Origin: an uncultured Verrucomicrobiota bacterium
Lineage (GTDB): Bacteria; Verrucomicrobiota; Verrucomicrobiia; Chthoniobacterales; JACTMZ01
Assembly (NCBI GenBank): GCA_903934135.1
Contig: CAIZMQ010000175.1
Span: forward strand, 1-36,673
Reading direction: 5' to 3'
DNA: 36,673 nucleotides
Under the pieces are notes generated by a model. It was not told the origin of the DNA and ran no database searches. It worked only from the letters and a program-made list of their open reading frames with translations. The position numbers and the translations under genes are program-made. Positions 7,856 to 15,307 of the stretch are shown in pieces (within the stretch, counting starts at the first letter, position 1; each line of letters opens with the position of its first letter).

Positions 7856-9711
7856 GGTGCGCTGGTTGGTCTGTCGTAGGTGACGCTCAGCGAAGCGCGC
7901 TCGAGAATTTTGTCCTTCATTGCGTCGAGCAGGATTTCGCGCGTCACTTCGGAGGTGGGTTGTTTGATCTCGAGCATCCCGGACAAGGCGTAGACCGTGA
8001 GGACATAGGTTTTCACACCGGGTCCTTTGGAGTGCGGCGGTTCGTATCCCTCGCGTCCGCGGAAACCCACCCCCACAAGGCCGGGCGGTTTGCCGTTCTT
8101 TTCCAGATGCGTCACGTCGGCCGGAATATCCCAGATATTCCAGTAACTTTTCGCCATGTCGGGAGCTTGGTGATCCATGATCAAGGCGAAGCTTTTCGTG
8201 CCAGCCGGCGCGCCTTCCCAAACAAGGGGCGGTGACACTCCCGCTCCGTCGCCGGTGTATTCGGCAGGCAACTCGCCGCCGCTGACAAAGGCGGAACTGC
8301 TCAAAACGAATCCTTTGGAGGGGTCCGGAGCCGCAGCGGATCCCTTCGGCGACTCGTCACGACGTGCCTTGCCGCCGCCGCGTGCGGAAGCAGTCGGATC
8401 GTAAGCTGGATTGGGCGAGGACGGACATGGTGCGGCAAGCGACTTTTGCCACGCGTGCAGTTTGTCGCTCAGTTCCTTGGCACGCGCCGGCTCCGACTTC
8501 ACAAGGTCGCGCGATTCGCCCGGATCGCGCGCGAGGTTATACAACTCGGTTTTGCCGGTTTCAAAGAACTCGAGCAGCTTCCAGTCGCCGGAGCGTATCG
8601 CGCTGCAGGGAGCGGTCGGACCCGAGTAAACGGGGAAGTGCCAGAACAAATCACGCGTGATGCTCTTTTGCTTTCCGTCGAGCAAAGGCACAAAGCTCAT
8701 TCCGTCCAAGGGTGATCCAGCATCGGCCTTGACTCCGGCCCACTGGAGAACCGTCGGATAGAAATCCATACTGAGAATCGGTGTGTCGAACTTTTGTCCG
8801 GCGGCGATATCCAGCCCGCTGACAATGGCTGGAACACGCAGGCCGCCCTGATAGAGCGTTCCCTTGCCACCGCGCAGCGGCGTGACGGTTTGCCGCACAC
8901 CCCCATTGTCCGAGGTGAAGATCACATAAGTGCGATCCGACAAACCGAGTTTCTCCAAACCGGCGAGCAAACGTCCAACGTTCGCATCCATCGCCTCGAC
9001 GGTGGCCGCGAGTTCCGGATCGGCGACACCCGGGCGTTGGCGGTATTTTTCCAGTAACTCGGGCTTCGGATCGAACGGCCCGTGGACATCGTGAAAAGCG
9101 AGATAGAGTAAGAATGGACGATCCTCTTCGCGCTTGATCCAATCCAACGCCGCATCGGTCAGCGCGTCGGAAGAATACAACCCGTTGTCGCGGTGGTAAG
9201 CATCCTTGGCGAAACCGAGATCCGTGGGCTCAACGAAAAGATCGAATCCTTGGCCGGTGGGTGAGGCCGGGCCGTTCCGGCCGCGTCCGAGATTCCACAT
9301 ACCGAACAACGCCGAGGTGTAACCCGCGGGTCGCAAGGCCTCGGCAAGTGTGATGGTTCCTTCGGTCAAATCAGCGCGCGTTTCGGTCGCGAGGATCTTG
9401 TGATGCGGCCTGCCGGGCGCGTGCCGCGGATCGACCACATTGTAGACTCCATGCCGCGGCGTGTATTGGCCGGTGAGAAGAGAGGCTCTCGTCGGCGCGC
9501 AGGTCGGCGCGCTGGCGCAGGCTTGAGTGAACACCGCACCGCTCTTCGCGAGAGCGTCAAGGTGCGGCGTATCCACATTCGTGCTCCCGCAAAAACGCGC
9601 GTCGTTCCATCCCATGTCGTCGGCGAGAATGATGACGAAGTTCGGATGTTCAACGGGAGCGGACCAAGAGGCGCGCACACAAAGAAAACAAAGCGCGAAG
9701 CACAGGCGCAC
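7852..9711 (-). CDS. Secreted sulfatase fused to a C-terminal PEBP (YbhB/YbcL-like) domain
   Basis: The predicted protein of 619 residues has a short signal sequence, then an alkaline-phosphatase-fold sulfatase domain (about 22-445): NFVIILADDMGWND for metal binding, C71-A-P-T-R75 as formylglycine motif followed by ASLLTGQYTPRHGVY, and FTSDNGG. After a polar linker an independent domain (about 466-615) reads as PEBP: PAEYTGDGAGVSPPLVW, MDHQAPDM, YWNIWDIPAD and KTYVLTVYAL. PEBP domains bind phospholipid head groups or phosphate-like anions. Fusion to a sulfatase suggests substrate or envelope targeting, but that is inference. The GTG at 9711 starts right before the hydrophobic signal core and lies 31 nt past the upstream stop; an ATG at 9792 would overlap the upstream gene by 50 nt and give a long basic N-terminus. 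The start is therefore uncertain. Confidence 0.9.
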   Translation of the reverse strand: MRLCFALCFLCVRASWSAPVEHPNFVIILADDMGWNDARFCGSTNVDTPHLDALAKSGAVFTQACASAPTCAPTRASLLTGQYTPRHGVYNVVDPRHAPGRPHHKILATETRADLTEGTITLAEALRPAGYTSALFGMWNLGRGRNGPASPTGQGFDLFVEPTDLGFAKDAYHRDNGLYSSDALTDAALDWIKREEDRPFLLYLAFHDVHGPFDPKPELLEKYRQRPGVADPELAATVEAMDANVGRLLAGLEKLGLSDRTYVIFTSDNGGVRQTVTPLRGGKGTLYQGGLRVPAIVSGLDIAAGQKFDTPILSMDFYPTVLQWAGVKADAGSPLDGMSFVPLLDGKQKSITRDLFWHFPVYSGPTAPCSAIRSGDWKLLEFFETGKTELYNLARDPGESRDLVKSEPARAKELSDKLHAWQKSLAAPCPSSPNPAYDPTASARGGGKARRDESPKGSAAAPDPSKGFVLSSSAFVSGGELPAEYTGDGAGVSPPLVWEGAPAGTKSFALIMDHQAPDMAKSYWNIWDIPADVTHLEKNGKPPGLVGVGFRGREGYEPPHSKGPGVKTYVLTVYALSGMLEIKQPTSEVTREILLDAMKDKILERASLSVTYDRPTSAP

Positions 9712-9742
9712 CTTGGCCGACGGCCGACAAATACAGCTTCGC

Positions 9743-11125
9743 CTATTCACCGGCAGCGGACGGTTGGGGCGGAGCGAGCGGATCCGCGGCATTCGTCGGA
9801 CCTTGCTTTTTCTTTCGCCCCCCTGAACCCCCTTGGCTGCGCCCGCCTTGGCCGCCGCCCTTCGCGCGCCATGAGCCGAGGTTCGCTTTCAAATCCGCAG
9901 TCATCCGGGCGACACGATCCGCGCTGGCCGCAGCCATATCCCGGCTTTCGTTCGGATCGTCTTCGAGGTTGTAAAGTTCCGCCGGCCCATCGGGCGACAC
10001 GATTAATTTCCACGGCGGCTCGAACCATGCCATGCTTTTGCTGCCGACGGCGAAGGAAGCGCGATTCGTCGAGCCATCCGCGGCGACCAAAGCGGGCCAA
10101 ATGTTGATACCGTCGAACGGCTTCGCCGGTTGCGGTGTGATGCCGGCTGCCGCGGCAAGGGTCGGCCAGACGTCACCGGCCCACATCCATCCGGAAAATT
10201 CGCCGCCCGCGCGGATCGCGTCCGGATAACGCAGCGCCGCCGCAGAACGCACTCCACCCTCGTAGGCTCCGCCCTTGGCTCCGCGCAAAGCCCCGTTGCT
10301 TCCGCCGCGGCCGTCCTGCGCGCCGTTGTCGCAGAAAAAAAGCACGATGGTCGAATCGGCAATCTTTTGCTCGTCCAAAGCATCGAGCACCCGGCCAATC
10401 GCGCTGTCCATCCGCTCGACCACCGCGGCGTAGGCGCCGCCACCGCGTCCCGGCACACCCTCGGGCGGTTGCAAAGGACCATGTGCCGCGTTGAAGGCAA
10501 GGTGCAGGAGGAACGGATTGTTCGGATCGCGCTTTTTGATCAGGCCGATCGCTTCGTCGGCGAACAAGTCGGTGGAATAACCTTTTTCCGAGACGGGTTG
10601 CCCGTTGCGCCACCAGTCCGGTTGACCGCTAGCCGGATTCACATGGGCGAAATAATCCACCGCGCCGGCGAGAAATCCGTAGAAATGGTCAAAACCGCGC
10701 GCATCGGGATGGTATTCGCGGCCGGCGAACGTGTTGTCATCGGATCCGCCGAGATGCCATTTGCCGCACATCCAAGTCTGGTATCCGGCGGCGCGAAAAT
10801 CGTCCGGAAAGATCCGGTAATCCAGCGGCAACCCCGAGCGGTTGTTCACGCCGGTGCGAGGTGCGAATTGACCGGTGAGGAACGAGGCGCGTGTCAGGCT
10901 GCAGATCGGGTTGACGTAAAAGCGCTCGAGCCGCACACCACCGGCGGCCAACCGGTCGAGATGGGGCGTCCTGATGGACGAACCATGGAATCCGACGTCA
11001 CCCCAACCCACATCGTCGGCCACGATGGTGATGATGTTCGGGCGAGGCGTGGTCGCCCTTTCGGCCGCCGATGCGAACAAACAAAAAAACATCGAGGCAA
11101 AGACAGCTTTCAGGACGCTCCGCAT
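9743..11125 (-). CDS. Secreted sulfatase with variant CSLTR active-site motif
   Basis: The predicted 460-residue exported protein (signal about 1-20) has PNIITIVADDVGWGDVGFHG metal ligands, KWHLGG, HLAFNAAHGPLQPP and FFCDNGAQDGRGGSNG, all typical of arylsulfatase-type enzymes. The activation motif is C75-S-L-T-R79 followed by ASFLTGQFAPRTGV. The usual consensus for formylglycine-generating enzyme is C-x-P/A-x-R, so Leu77 is a departure. The last 50 or so residues are a low-complexity Gly/Gln/Lys/Pro-rich tail after the family-typical ELYNLEDDPNESRD. It is the first gene of a unit with the sulfatase-PEBP and YHYH genes. The substrate is unknown; sulfated polysaccharides are the usual targets in this type of bacterium. 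The fold is certain, activity less so because of the motif change. Confidence 0.92.
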   Translation of the reverse strand: MRSVLKAVFASMFFCLFASAAERATTPRPNIITIVADDVGWGDVGFHGSSIRTPHLDRLAAGGVRLERFYVNPICSLTRASFLTGQFAPRTGVNNRSGLPLDYRIFPDDFRAAGYQTWMCGKWHLGGSDDNTFAGREYHPDARGFDHFYGFLAGAVDYFAHVNPASGQPDWWRNGQPVSEKGYSTDLFADEAIGLIKKRDPNNPFLLHLAFNAAHGPLQPPEGVPGRGGGAYAAVVERMDSAIGRVLDALDEQKIADSTIVLFFCDNGAQDGRGGSNGALRGAKGGAYEGGVRSAAALRYPDAIRAGGEFSGWMWAGDVWPTLAAAAGITPQPAKPFDGINIWPALVAADGSTNRASFAVGSKSMAWFEPPWKLIVSPDGPAELYNLEDDPNESRDMAAASADRVARMTADLKANLGSWRAKGGGQGGRSQGGSGGRKKKQGPTNAADPLAPPQPSAAGE

Positions 11126-11211
11126 GACAAACTGTACAACACCGCGGACCCGACCAAGTTGCGGCGCAAAACGCTTGTCCGCCCGGCTCCAGAGAAGGTG
11201 TCACCAACCGA

Positions 11212-12291
11212 TCAGCCAATCTCAGCGAACACCGCACCCCCCAGAAGGCGCGCGCCTTCGTAGAGGGCGCAGATTTGGCCGGGCGCGAGGGCGCGCTGCG
11301 GTGAGGCAAAGACGATTTCCCCCGTGCCGTCGTCGCGGCGGGCGAATTCGATAGGGACGCGCGGGGCGCGGTAACGCGGGCGCGCTTCGATGCGGGCTTT
11401 GGCCGGAAGTTCGGGACCGGCGGCGCTCAAGTTCGTGAGGATAGCGCGGCTCGCATAAAGACCCTCGGTGTCAGGACGATCGTAGCCGATGACGAGTTCG
11501 TTGGCCGGCATGCGTTTGTCCACCACCACATAGGCCGTCTCCGGTTCGGCCGAGGCCACGCGGATGCCGCGGCGCTGTCCGAGGGTGTAATTATGCAAGC
11601 CTAGGTGCTCGCCGAGGATGCGTCCGGCCAGATCGACGATCGGACCGGGATTTTCCGGAAGATATTCCTTCAAAAAATCCTGCATGCGCACTTTGCCGAT
11701 GAAGCAGATGCCCTGGCTGTCTTTTTTTCCCGCGGTAACCAACCCGGCCGCCTCCGCCTTGGCCCGCACTTCGATTTTGTGCCGTTCGCCGACCGGAAAC
11801 CACGCGCGCGCGATCTGCTCCGGACGCAGCATGGCAAGGAAGTAGGATTGGTCTTTCCCCGGGTCGGCGCCCTCGAAAATGCCGGGCTGGCCCGTTGGCC
11901 CCAAAGCGATGCGCGCATAATGCCCCGTGCCAATACCGTCGAATCCTTCCCGCAAAGCAAGATCGAGAAAGACGCCGAACTTTATCTCGCGGTTGCAATA
12001 GACATCCGGGTTCGGTGTCACCCCCTCGGCGTAACCCTTGAGCAAATAATCCACCACGCGCTCGCGGTAATCTTCGATGAGGTTGACTACGCGAAACGGG
12101 ATGCCGAGCTTTTCCGCTACGGCGCGCGCGTCGGCCACGTCCCGCTCCCACGGGCACTGGCCGAGCGGATCCCACTCGGCCATCCAATTCTTCATGTAGG
12201 CGCCTTCAATCTGGTGACCCTGCTCTTGGAGGAGCAACGCAGCGACGGAGCTGTCCACTCCGCCGGACATCGCGACGAGGATCCGGGCCAT
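11212..12291 (-). CDS. mnmA: tRNA-specific 2-thiouridylase MnmA
   Basis: This cytoplasmic enzyme of 359 residues, the usual family length, makes 2-thiouridine at the wobble position of tRNA-Lys, -Glu and -Gln. The N-terminus carries the PP-loop ATP-pyrophosphatase signature (VAMSGGVDSSVAALLL). The two conserved cysteines sit in NPDVYCNREIKFG and in GKKDSQGICFIGK, which is the persulfide-carrying site, and HNYTLGQRRGI matches the tRNA-binding part. The ATG at 12291 is preferred over a TTG two codons upstream. It begins 6 nt after the stop of the BtpA-family gene and probably shares its transcript. Nothing unusual is seen. Confidence 0.97.
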   Translation of the reverse strand: MARILVAMSGGVDSSVAALLLQEQGHQIEGAYMKNWMAEWDPLGQCPWERDVADARAVAEKLGIPFRVVNLIEDYRERVVDYLLKGYAEGVTPNPDVYCNREIKFGVFLDLALREGFDGIGTGHYARIALGPTGQPGIFEGADPGKDQSYFLAMLRPEQIARAWFPVGERHKIEVRAKAEAAGLVTAGKKDSQGICFIGKVRMQDFLKEYLPENPGPIVDLAGRILGEHLGLHNYTLGQRRGIRVASAEPETAYVVVDKRMPANELVIGYDRPDTEGLYASRAILTNLSAAGPELPAKARIEARPRYRAPRVPIEFARRDDGTGEIVFASPQRALAPGQICALYEGARLLGGAVFAEIG

Positions 12292-12297
12292 GACCAA

Positions 12298-13095
12298 TCA
12301 GCGCAGGGCACGCACCGCAGCAGCGACGGCTTTGACGCGGTCCAACTCAACCGGACTGGTCCAATGTCCGTCCTTCTTCAGCGCGGACCCGACAATGACT
12401 GCATCGGCATGTTGCAGCATGGCGGCGGCGTTTTCCGCGGTGACCCCGGACCCGACAACGACGGGCAACTTTGTCGCAGTGCGCGCGGCAGAAAGGTCGG
12501 CGGTCGAAGTTTCGCGTCCGGTCGCCTCACCGGTGACGATGATCGCATCCGCCCCGAAAAACTCCGCGGCCTTGACCGTTTCGGCAAGGCTGACGTCCGC
12601 GGTCATGGCGTGCGCCGCATGCTTCTTTTTCACGTCGGCCCACACGGCGATGTGTTCCGCGCCGATCTGCTTCCGGTAGCGCAACAAAGGCCCCGCGCAC
12701 GCATCCATCCATCCCTCATCGGCCACGTGGCCGAAGACAAAGCCTTCGGCGCGAATGAAATCCATCCCGGCCGCCAAAGCGACGGCAAGCGCGGCTTGGT
12801 TGGCGCCGGCCAACACTTGCACGCCGCAGGGCAAATCGGTGGCCTCGTTGATCGCGCGGCAGACGGCCGTCATGGAGGCGACGATTTCGGGCCCGACCTC
12901 GCGTTGGAGATAGGGAAGATCGTGCATGTTCTCCACGAGGATGACATCGCACCCGCCCTCGGCCAGCACCCAGACTTCTTGCACCGCCTGGCGGACCAAT
13001 TCGCCGACAGATTGCGACGCCCGCGGTGTTCCCGGCAACGCCCCGACATGGACCATGCCGATGAGGGCTTTGGGTGGAAGTGCGACGGATATCAT
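12298..13095 (-). CDS. BtpA/SgcQ-family TIM-barrel protein
   Basis: The 265-residue protein carries hallmarks of the BtpA family: ALIGMVHVGALPGTPRA at the N-terminus, GGCDVILVENMHDLPYL, CGVQVLAGANQAALAVA, ADVKKKHAAHAM and VVGSGVTAENAAAML. BtpA was named for a role in photosystem I accumulation in cyanobacteria; in heterotrophs the function is unclear, and relatives are called SgcQ. The ATG at 13095 fits the family N-terminus. The first 20 bases of the gene region are duplicated in tandem upstream, giving a mini-ORF of seven codons whose TGA overlaps this ATG. mnmA follows 6 nt downstream. Family certain, role unknown. Confidence 0.9.
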   Translation of the reverse strand: MISVALPPKALIGMVHVGALPGTPRASQSVGELVRQAVQEVWVLAEGGCDVILVENMHDLPYLQREVGPEIVASMTAVCRAINEATDLPCGVQVLAGANQAALAVALAAGMDFIRAEGFVFGHVADEGWMDACAGPLLRYRKQIGAEHIAVWADVKKKHAAHAMTADVSLAETVKAAEFFGADAIIVTGEATGRETSTADLSAARTATKLPVVVGSGVTAENAAAMLQHADAVIVGSALKKDGHWTSPVELDRVKAVAAAVRALR

Positions 13096-13117
13096 AAAAG
13101 TGCGACGGATATCATAA
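13078..13117. repeat. Perfect 20-bp tandem duplication over the BtpA start codon
   Basis: AAGTGCGACGGATATCATAA occurs twice head to tail (13078-13097 and 13098-13117). On the minus strand the upstream copy supplies an extra ATG at 13115 that opens M-I-S-V-A-L-L-stop; its TGA overlaps the true ATG at 13095. The 20-bp length shifts the frame, so the extra start does not extend the protein. Confidence 0.95.
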
Positions 13118-13130
13118 GATGGTGGTGCTT

Positions 13131-13331
13131 TTATTCCGGCGGTTGTCGCCCTTCGTCGGCCAACAACACGCGCAGGAAACAAAGATCTCCCTGATCTTTT
13201 GGACGGAGTGAGCGGCTTTTCATGCGCCAAAGCAGGTCGGGATTAGCAAAAGGTATTTTCACCCCTTCGAGTTCACGTACGCGGATATAGCCTTTGGCTT
13301 CTTCATAACTGATGCCGCTGGCTTCGGCCAC
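13131..13331 (-). pseudogene. C-terminal fragment resembling a small nucleotidyltransferase
   Basis: The 66-residue reading frame starts with GTG, 6 nt after the stop of the small gene upstream. Its sequence (GVKIPFANPDLLWRMKSRSL, then RPKDQGDLCFLRVLL) resembles the C-terminal end of small nucleotidyltransferase-fold proteins, where a K...RxKDxxDL pattern is common. Such proteins are normally 150-200 residues, with the GS-and-acidic active site in the missing N-terminal part. I therefore read it as a truncated gene. The resemblance is by eye only; a genuine short protein is the alternative. Confidence 0.45.
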
Positions 13332-13337
13332 GGGAGA

Positions 13338-13562
13338 CTAGTCCCTCCGACGCCCCGTCGTCATGGCTTTCATCATCCACTCGTCAGCCTCCTCGAAAGT
13401 TTTGAACCGATAAACAGCTTTGGGAAAGCGCGGAAGAAAACCCGCCTTCTGCATCTCTCGCTTCCGGGCCCAATCACCCGGGGCATCCGGCAGGGGGTCA
13501 CCAGGTTGCCGCCACCCCACGGTCTCGCCGATCTTTTCGTCAAAGTTCGCCACAGCGTGCAC
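13338..13562 (-). CDS. Small conserved-looking protein, possible partner of the nucleotidyltransferase fragment
   Basis: The predicted protein has 74 residues from a GTG at 13562. The C-terminal half (FPKAVYRFKTFEEADEWMMK) is the most gene-like part and resembles short proteins encoded directly upstream of nucleotidyltransferase-fold genes in toxin-antitoxin-like pairs. An internal ATG at 13454 would leave only that half. It is followed after 6 nt by the truncated nucleotidyltransferase-like frame. I do not recognise a named family and cannot assign a function; a decayed two-gene module is the likeliest reading. Confidence 0.45.
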   Translation of the reverse strand: MHAVANFDEKIGETVGWRQPGDPLPDAPGDWARKREMQKAGFLPRFPKAVYRFKTFEEADEWMMKAMTTGRRRD

Positions 13563-13571
13563 GGTTTTACT

Positions 13572-13965
13572 CTAGGCTCGGGCCTTCGCACTGGCAACCC
13601 CGCCCCCTGCGGGGCCCGGAGGCCGAAACTTCGTTTGCTTGTCTATCCTCTGAGCAAGCCCTTCCGTCGCCCTCCAAGCCTGCACCGCTCCTGCTCCCAG
13701 CAAGACCAGCGCGCAGGTCGAGGGTTCGGGGGAACACAGAAGCGACAAATCCATCGGAATAATTGTTGTAGGTTCCGGCGATTTGACGCTGGTCGTTGAT
13801 CTGCCAGAAAAATGTCCCAATCTCTCCAGGGACCGCAGTATAGAGTCCGGGATGAGCGAACTGTCGCCCTGGTCGTCGAAATAGTTGCCGACGATCGCCC
13901 CCCGAGTCGTTGATCCCGAGCAGTCCCGTCGAGACCGCAACGGGAGAAGCGTCGGGTGTTTAAGC
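13572..13965 (-). pseudogene. Frameshifted remnant of a PEP-CTERM-anchored repeat protein
   Basis: Coding traces run through three frames. First, VSTGLLGINDSG; then, after a run of six G (13898-13903), AIVGNYFDDQGD; then a shift to HPGLYTAVPGEIGTFFWQ with INDQRQIAGTY and YSDGFVASVF; then, after a run of five C (13728-13732), PEPSTCALVLLGAGAVQAW. The last piece is a PEP-CTERM sorting signal (Pro-Glu-Pro, hydrophobic helix, basic residue). The GINDSG...IVGNY and QINDQRQIAGTY pieces match the repeats of extracellular 'GIN-x-G-xIVG' (HAF-type) proteins. No start codon is evident. Homopolymer positions could reflect sequencing error, but a third shift outside a homopolymer and the missing N-terminus argue for real decay. 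Confidence 0.7.
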
Positions 13966-14094
13966 GCCGGCGACCAGATCAACCAAGCAGTGCGATAACA
14001 AGGAGTGTGTTTTCGTGGCCTCCGCCAAATCGGCGGAATCCGCACGGGAAATGAAGCGCACCAGCACGGGGACCAGCCATTGGCTGGCCGCGGC

Positions 14095-14559
14095 TTACTT
14101 GGCGGGGAGGTCGAAATTCGCCTGCGAGGTCATGAGCCAGCGCCCCCCTTGGCGGATAAAGGTCGCCAGATACGGTGCAGGGGTGCCCTTGTACCGGCTG
14201 CCCTTGATGGTGTATTCGGCGGTGGCCATGTACCGGACAACGAGGGACGACTCGTGACGGGTGGTTTTCATCGGGCCGAATTTGAAAGCGTCGAGCTCGA
14301 TCTTGCCATTGCCGACTTTGACCAAGAATTCCGATTTGTTCATGTAGCTGCCGTCGGCCCTCGCCACCTGCCAACTCGGATCGAGGCTGGCCTCCAACCC
14401 CTTGGTATCGGCGTCTTTGACTTGATTCCAAAAAGTCATGAGCAACTCCTTGGCCTGCGGGCCGGCTTTTCTGCCGGCCGCCGCGCCGTCGCTGGCCGGA
14501 GAGTTTGCGCTGCCGGCGATCAGCGCGAGGAGCGTTGCGACGCAAAAGATCCGTGGCAT
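14095..14559 (-). CDS. Exported SnoaL/DUF4440-like protein (NTF2 fold)
   Basis: The predicted 154-residue exported protein has a signal peptide at about 1-20 (MPRIFCVATLLALIAGSANS) and a mature domain of about 115 residues. The pattern LLMTFWNQVKDADTKGLEAS, a central YMNKSEFL segment, and the ending YLATFIRQGGRWLMTSQANF is typical of SnoaL-like/DUF4440 domains, where the 'GRWLM' strand closes a cone-shaped NTF2-like barrel. The ATG at 14559 sits at the signal peptide; an in-frame reading to 14637 adds 26 polar residues. The gene stands alone, divergent from rpsO and next to the pseudogene patch. Function unknown. Confidence 0.7.
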   Translation of the reverse strand: MPRIFCVATLLALIAGSANSPASDGAAAGRKAGPQAKELLMTFWNQVKDADTKGLEASLDPSWQVARADGSYMNKSEFLVKVGNGKIELDAFKFGPMKTTRHESSLVVRYMATAEYTIKGSRYKGTPAPYLATFIRQGGRWLMTSQANFDLPAK

Positions 14560-14888
14560 GCAGAGGCTGATGGCAAGTGACTTCCGCTTCCGCGGTGCGG
14601 TCGCGTCGTCGAGTTGGCTCTCGGCAGTTGGTTGCATCGAATGAGATGCTGGCAGCCCGGTCTACGAGAGGCAAGCACCGGCGGTTACCCGCAGTTCCGG
14701 GCTGGGGACCGGAACGGCGAATCTCCGGAGGGCCGGGCGGGAGTTTACCCGGAGGCGGTCTCGCCCACCCTCGGCTCCGGCCGCCCCGCTTTTTCGCTCA
14801 GCCCTCCAGTTTCCGCTTTCCGCCCTCTCTTGCCAAACTTCCCCCTTGCTCCGGCCCAGTTTCCCGATAACATCACAAATTCGCATTT
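14560..14888. other. Divergent spacer before rpsO, no gene seen
   Basis: The 329-nt spacer between the SnoaL-like gene (-) and rpsO (+) is GC-rich with no convincing coding frame. The last 60 nt become pyrimidine-rich and then AT-rich (CCCGATAACATCACAAATTC), which is where an rpsO promoter would be expected, but I cannot place -35/-10 boxes with confidence. No Shine-Dalgarno sequence is seen before rpsO. Confidence 0.4.
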
Positions 14889-15140
14889 ATGACCAAGACC
14901 GCCGTAAGCAGCGCAGCGCTGCACGAGAAAGACACCGGAAGCGCGGACGTACAAGTCGCACGCCTGACCGAGCGCATCAACCATTTGACCGGACACCTGA
15001 AAGAGAACGCCAAGGACCACTCGTCCCGCCGCGGCCTCCTCAAAATGGTGGCCCGCCGCCGCAGTCTGCTCGACTACCTGAAAGACACGGCAGTCGAGCG
15101 ATATACCAAGCTCCTCGAGAGCCTCAATCTTCGCAAATAA
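14889..15140 (+). CDS. rpsO: 30S ribosomal protein S15
   Basis: S15 is the primary-binding small-subunit protein that contacts 16S rRNA helices 20-22 and helps order the platform. The 83-residue product shows the family core: [20 protein letters not shown], then [21 protein letters not shown] and a C-terminal [12 protein letters not shown]. It is a few residues shorter at the N-terminus than the usual 88-89. pnp follows 167 nt downstream, the classical rpsO-pnp order, with a strong hairpin between them. In several bacteria S15 represses its own translation; the leader here is too undefined to judge. Confidence 0.98.
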   Translation: MTKTAVSSAALHEKDTGSADVQVARLTERINHLTGHLKENAKDHSSRRGLLKMVARRRSLLDYLKDTAVERYTKLLESLNLRK

Positions 15141-15146
15141 ACCAGG

Positions 15147-15171
15147 CCGCCGCGCTCGCGGCGGTTCTTTT
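15147..15171 (+). terminator. Hairpin terminator/attenuator between rpsO and pnp
   Basis: A perfect 7-bp GC stem (CCGCCGC-GCTC-GCGGCGG, 15147-15164) with a tetraloop is followed by TTCTTTT. It starts 6 nt after the rpsO stop. It would end most rpsO transcripts or serve as a processing site, as in the known rpsO-pnp arrangement. Confidence 0.8.
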
Positions 15172-15307
15172 GCCAGCCATCAGAACGCACGTCCCCGTCA
15201 TTCATACCCCAGCCTGGGCTTCAGGTCTCCCGTGCGGAGCCTTGCATCCTGTGCTTTGGGATGAAACGGGGCCGGTGTTCACCAACCAAAAACCGTAAAT
15301 ACACCCT

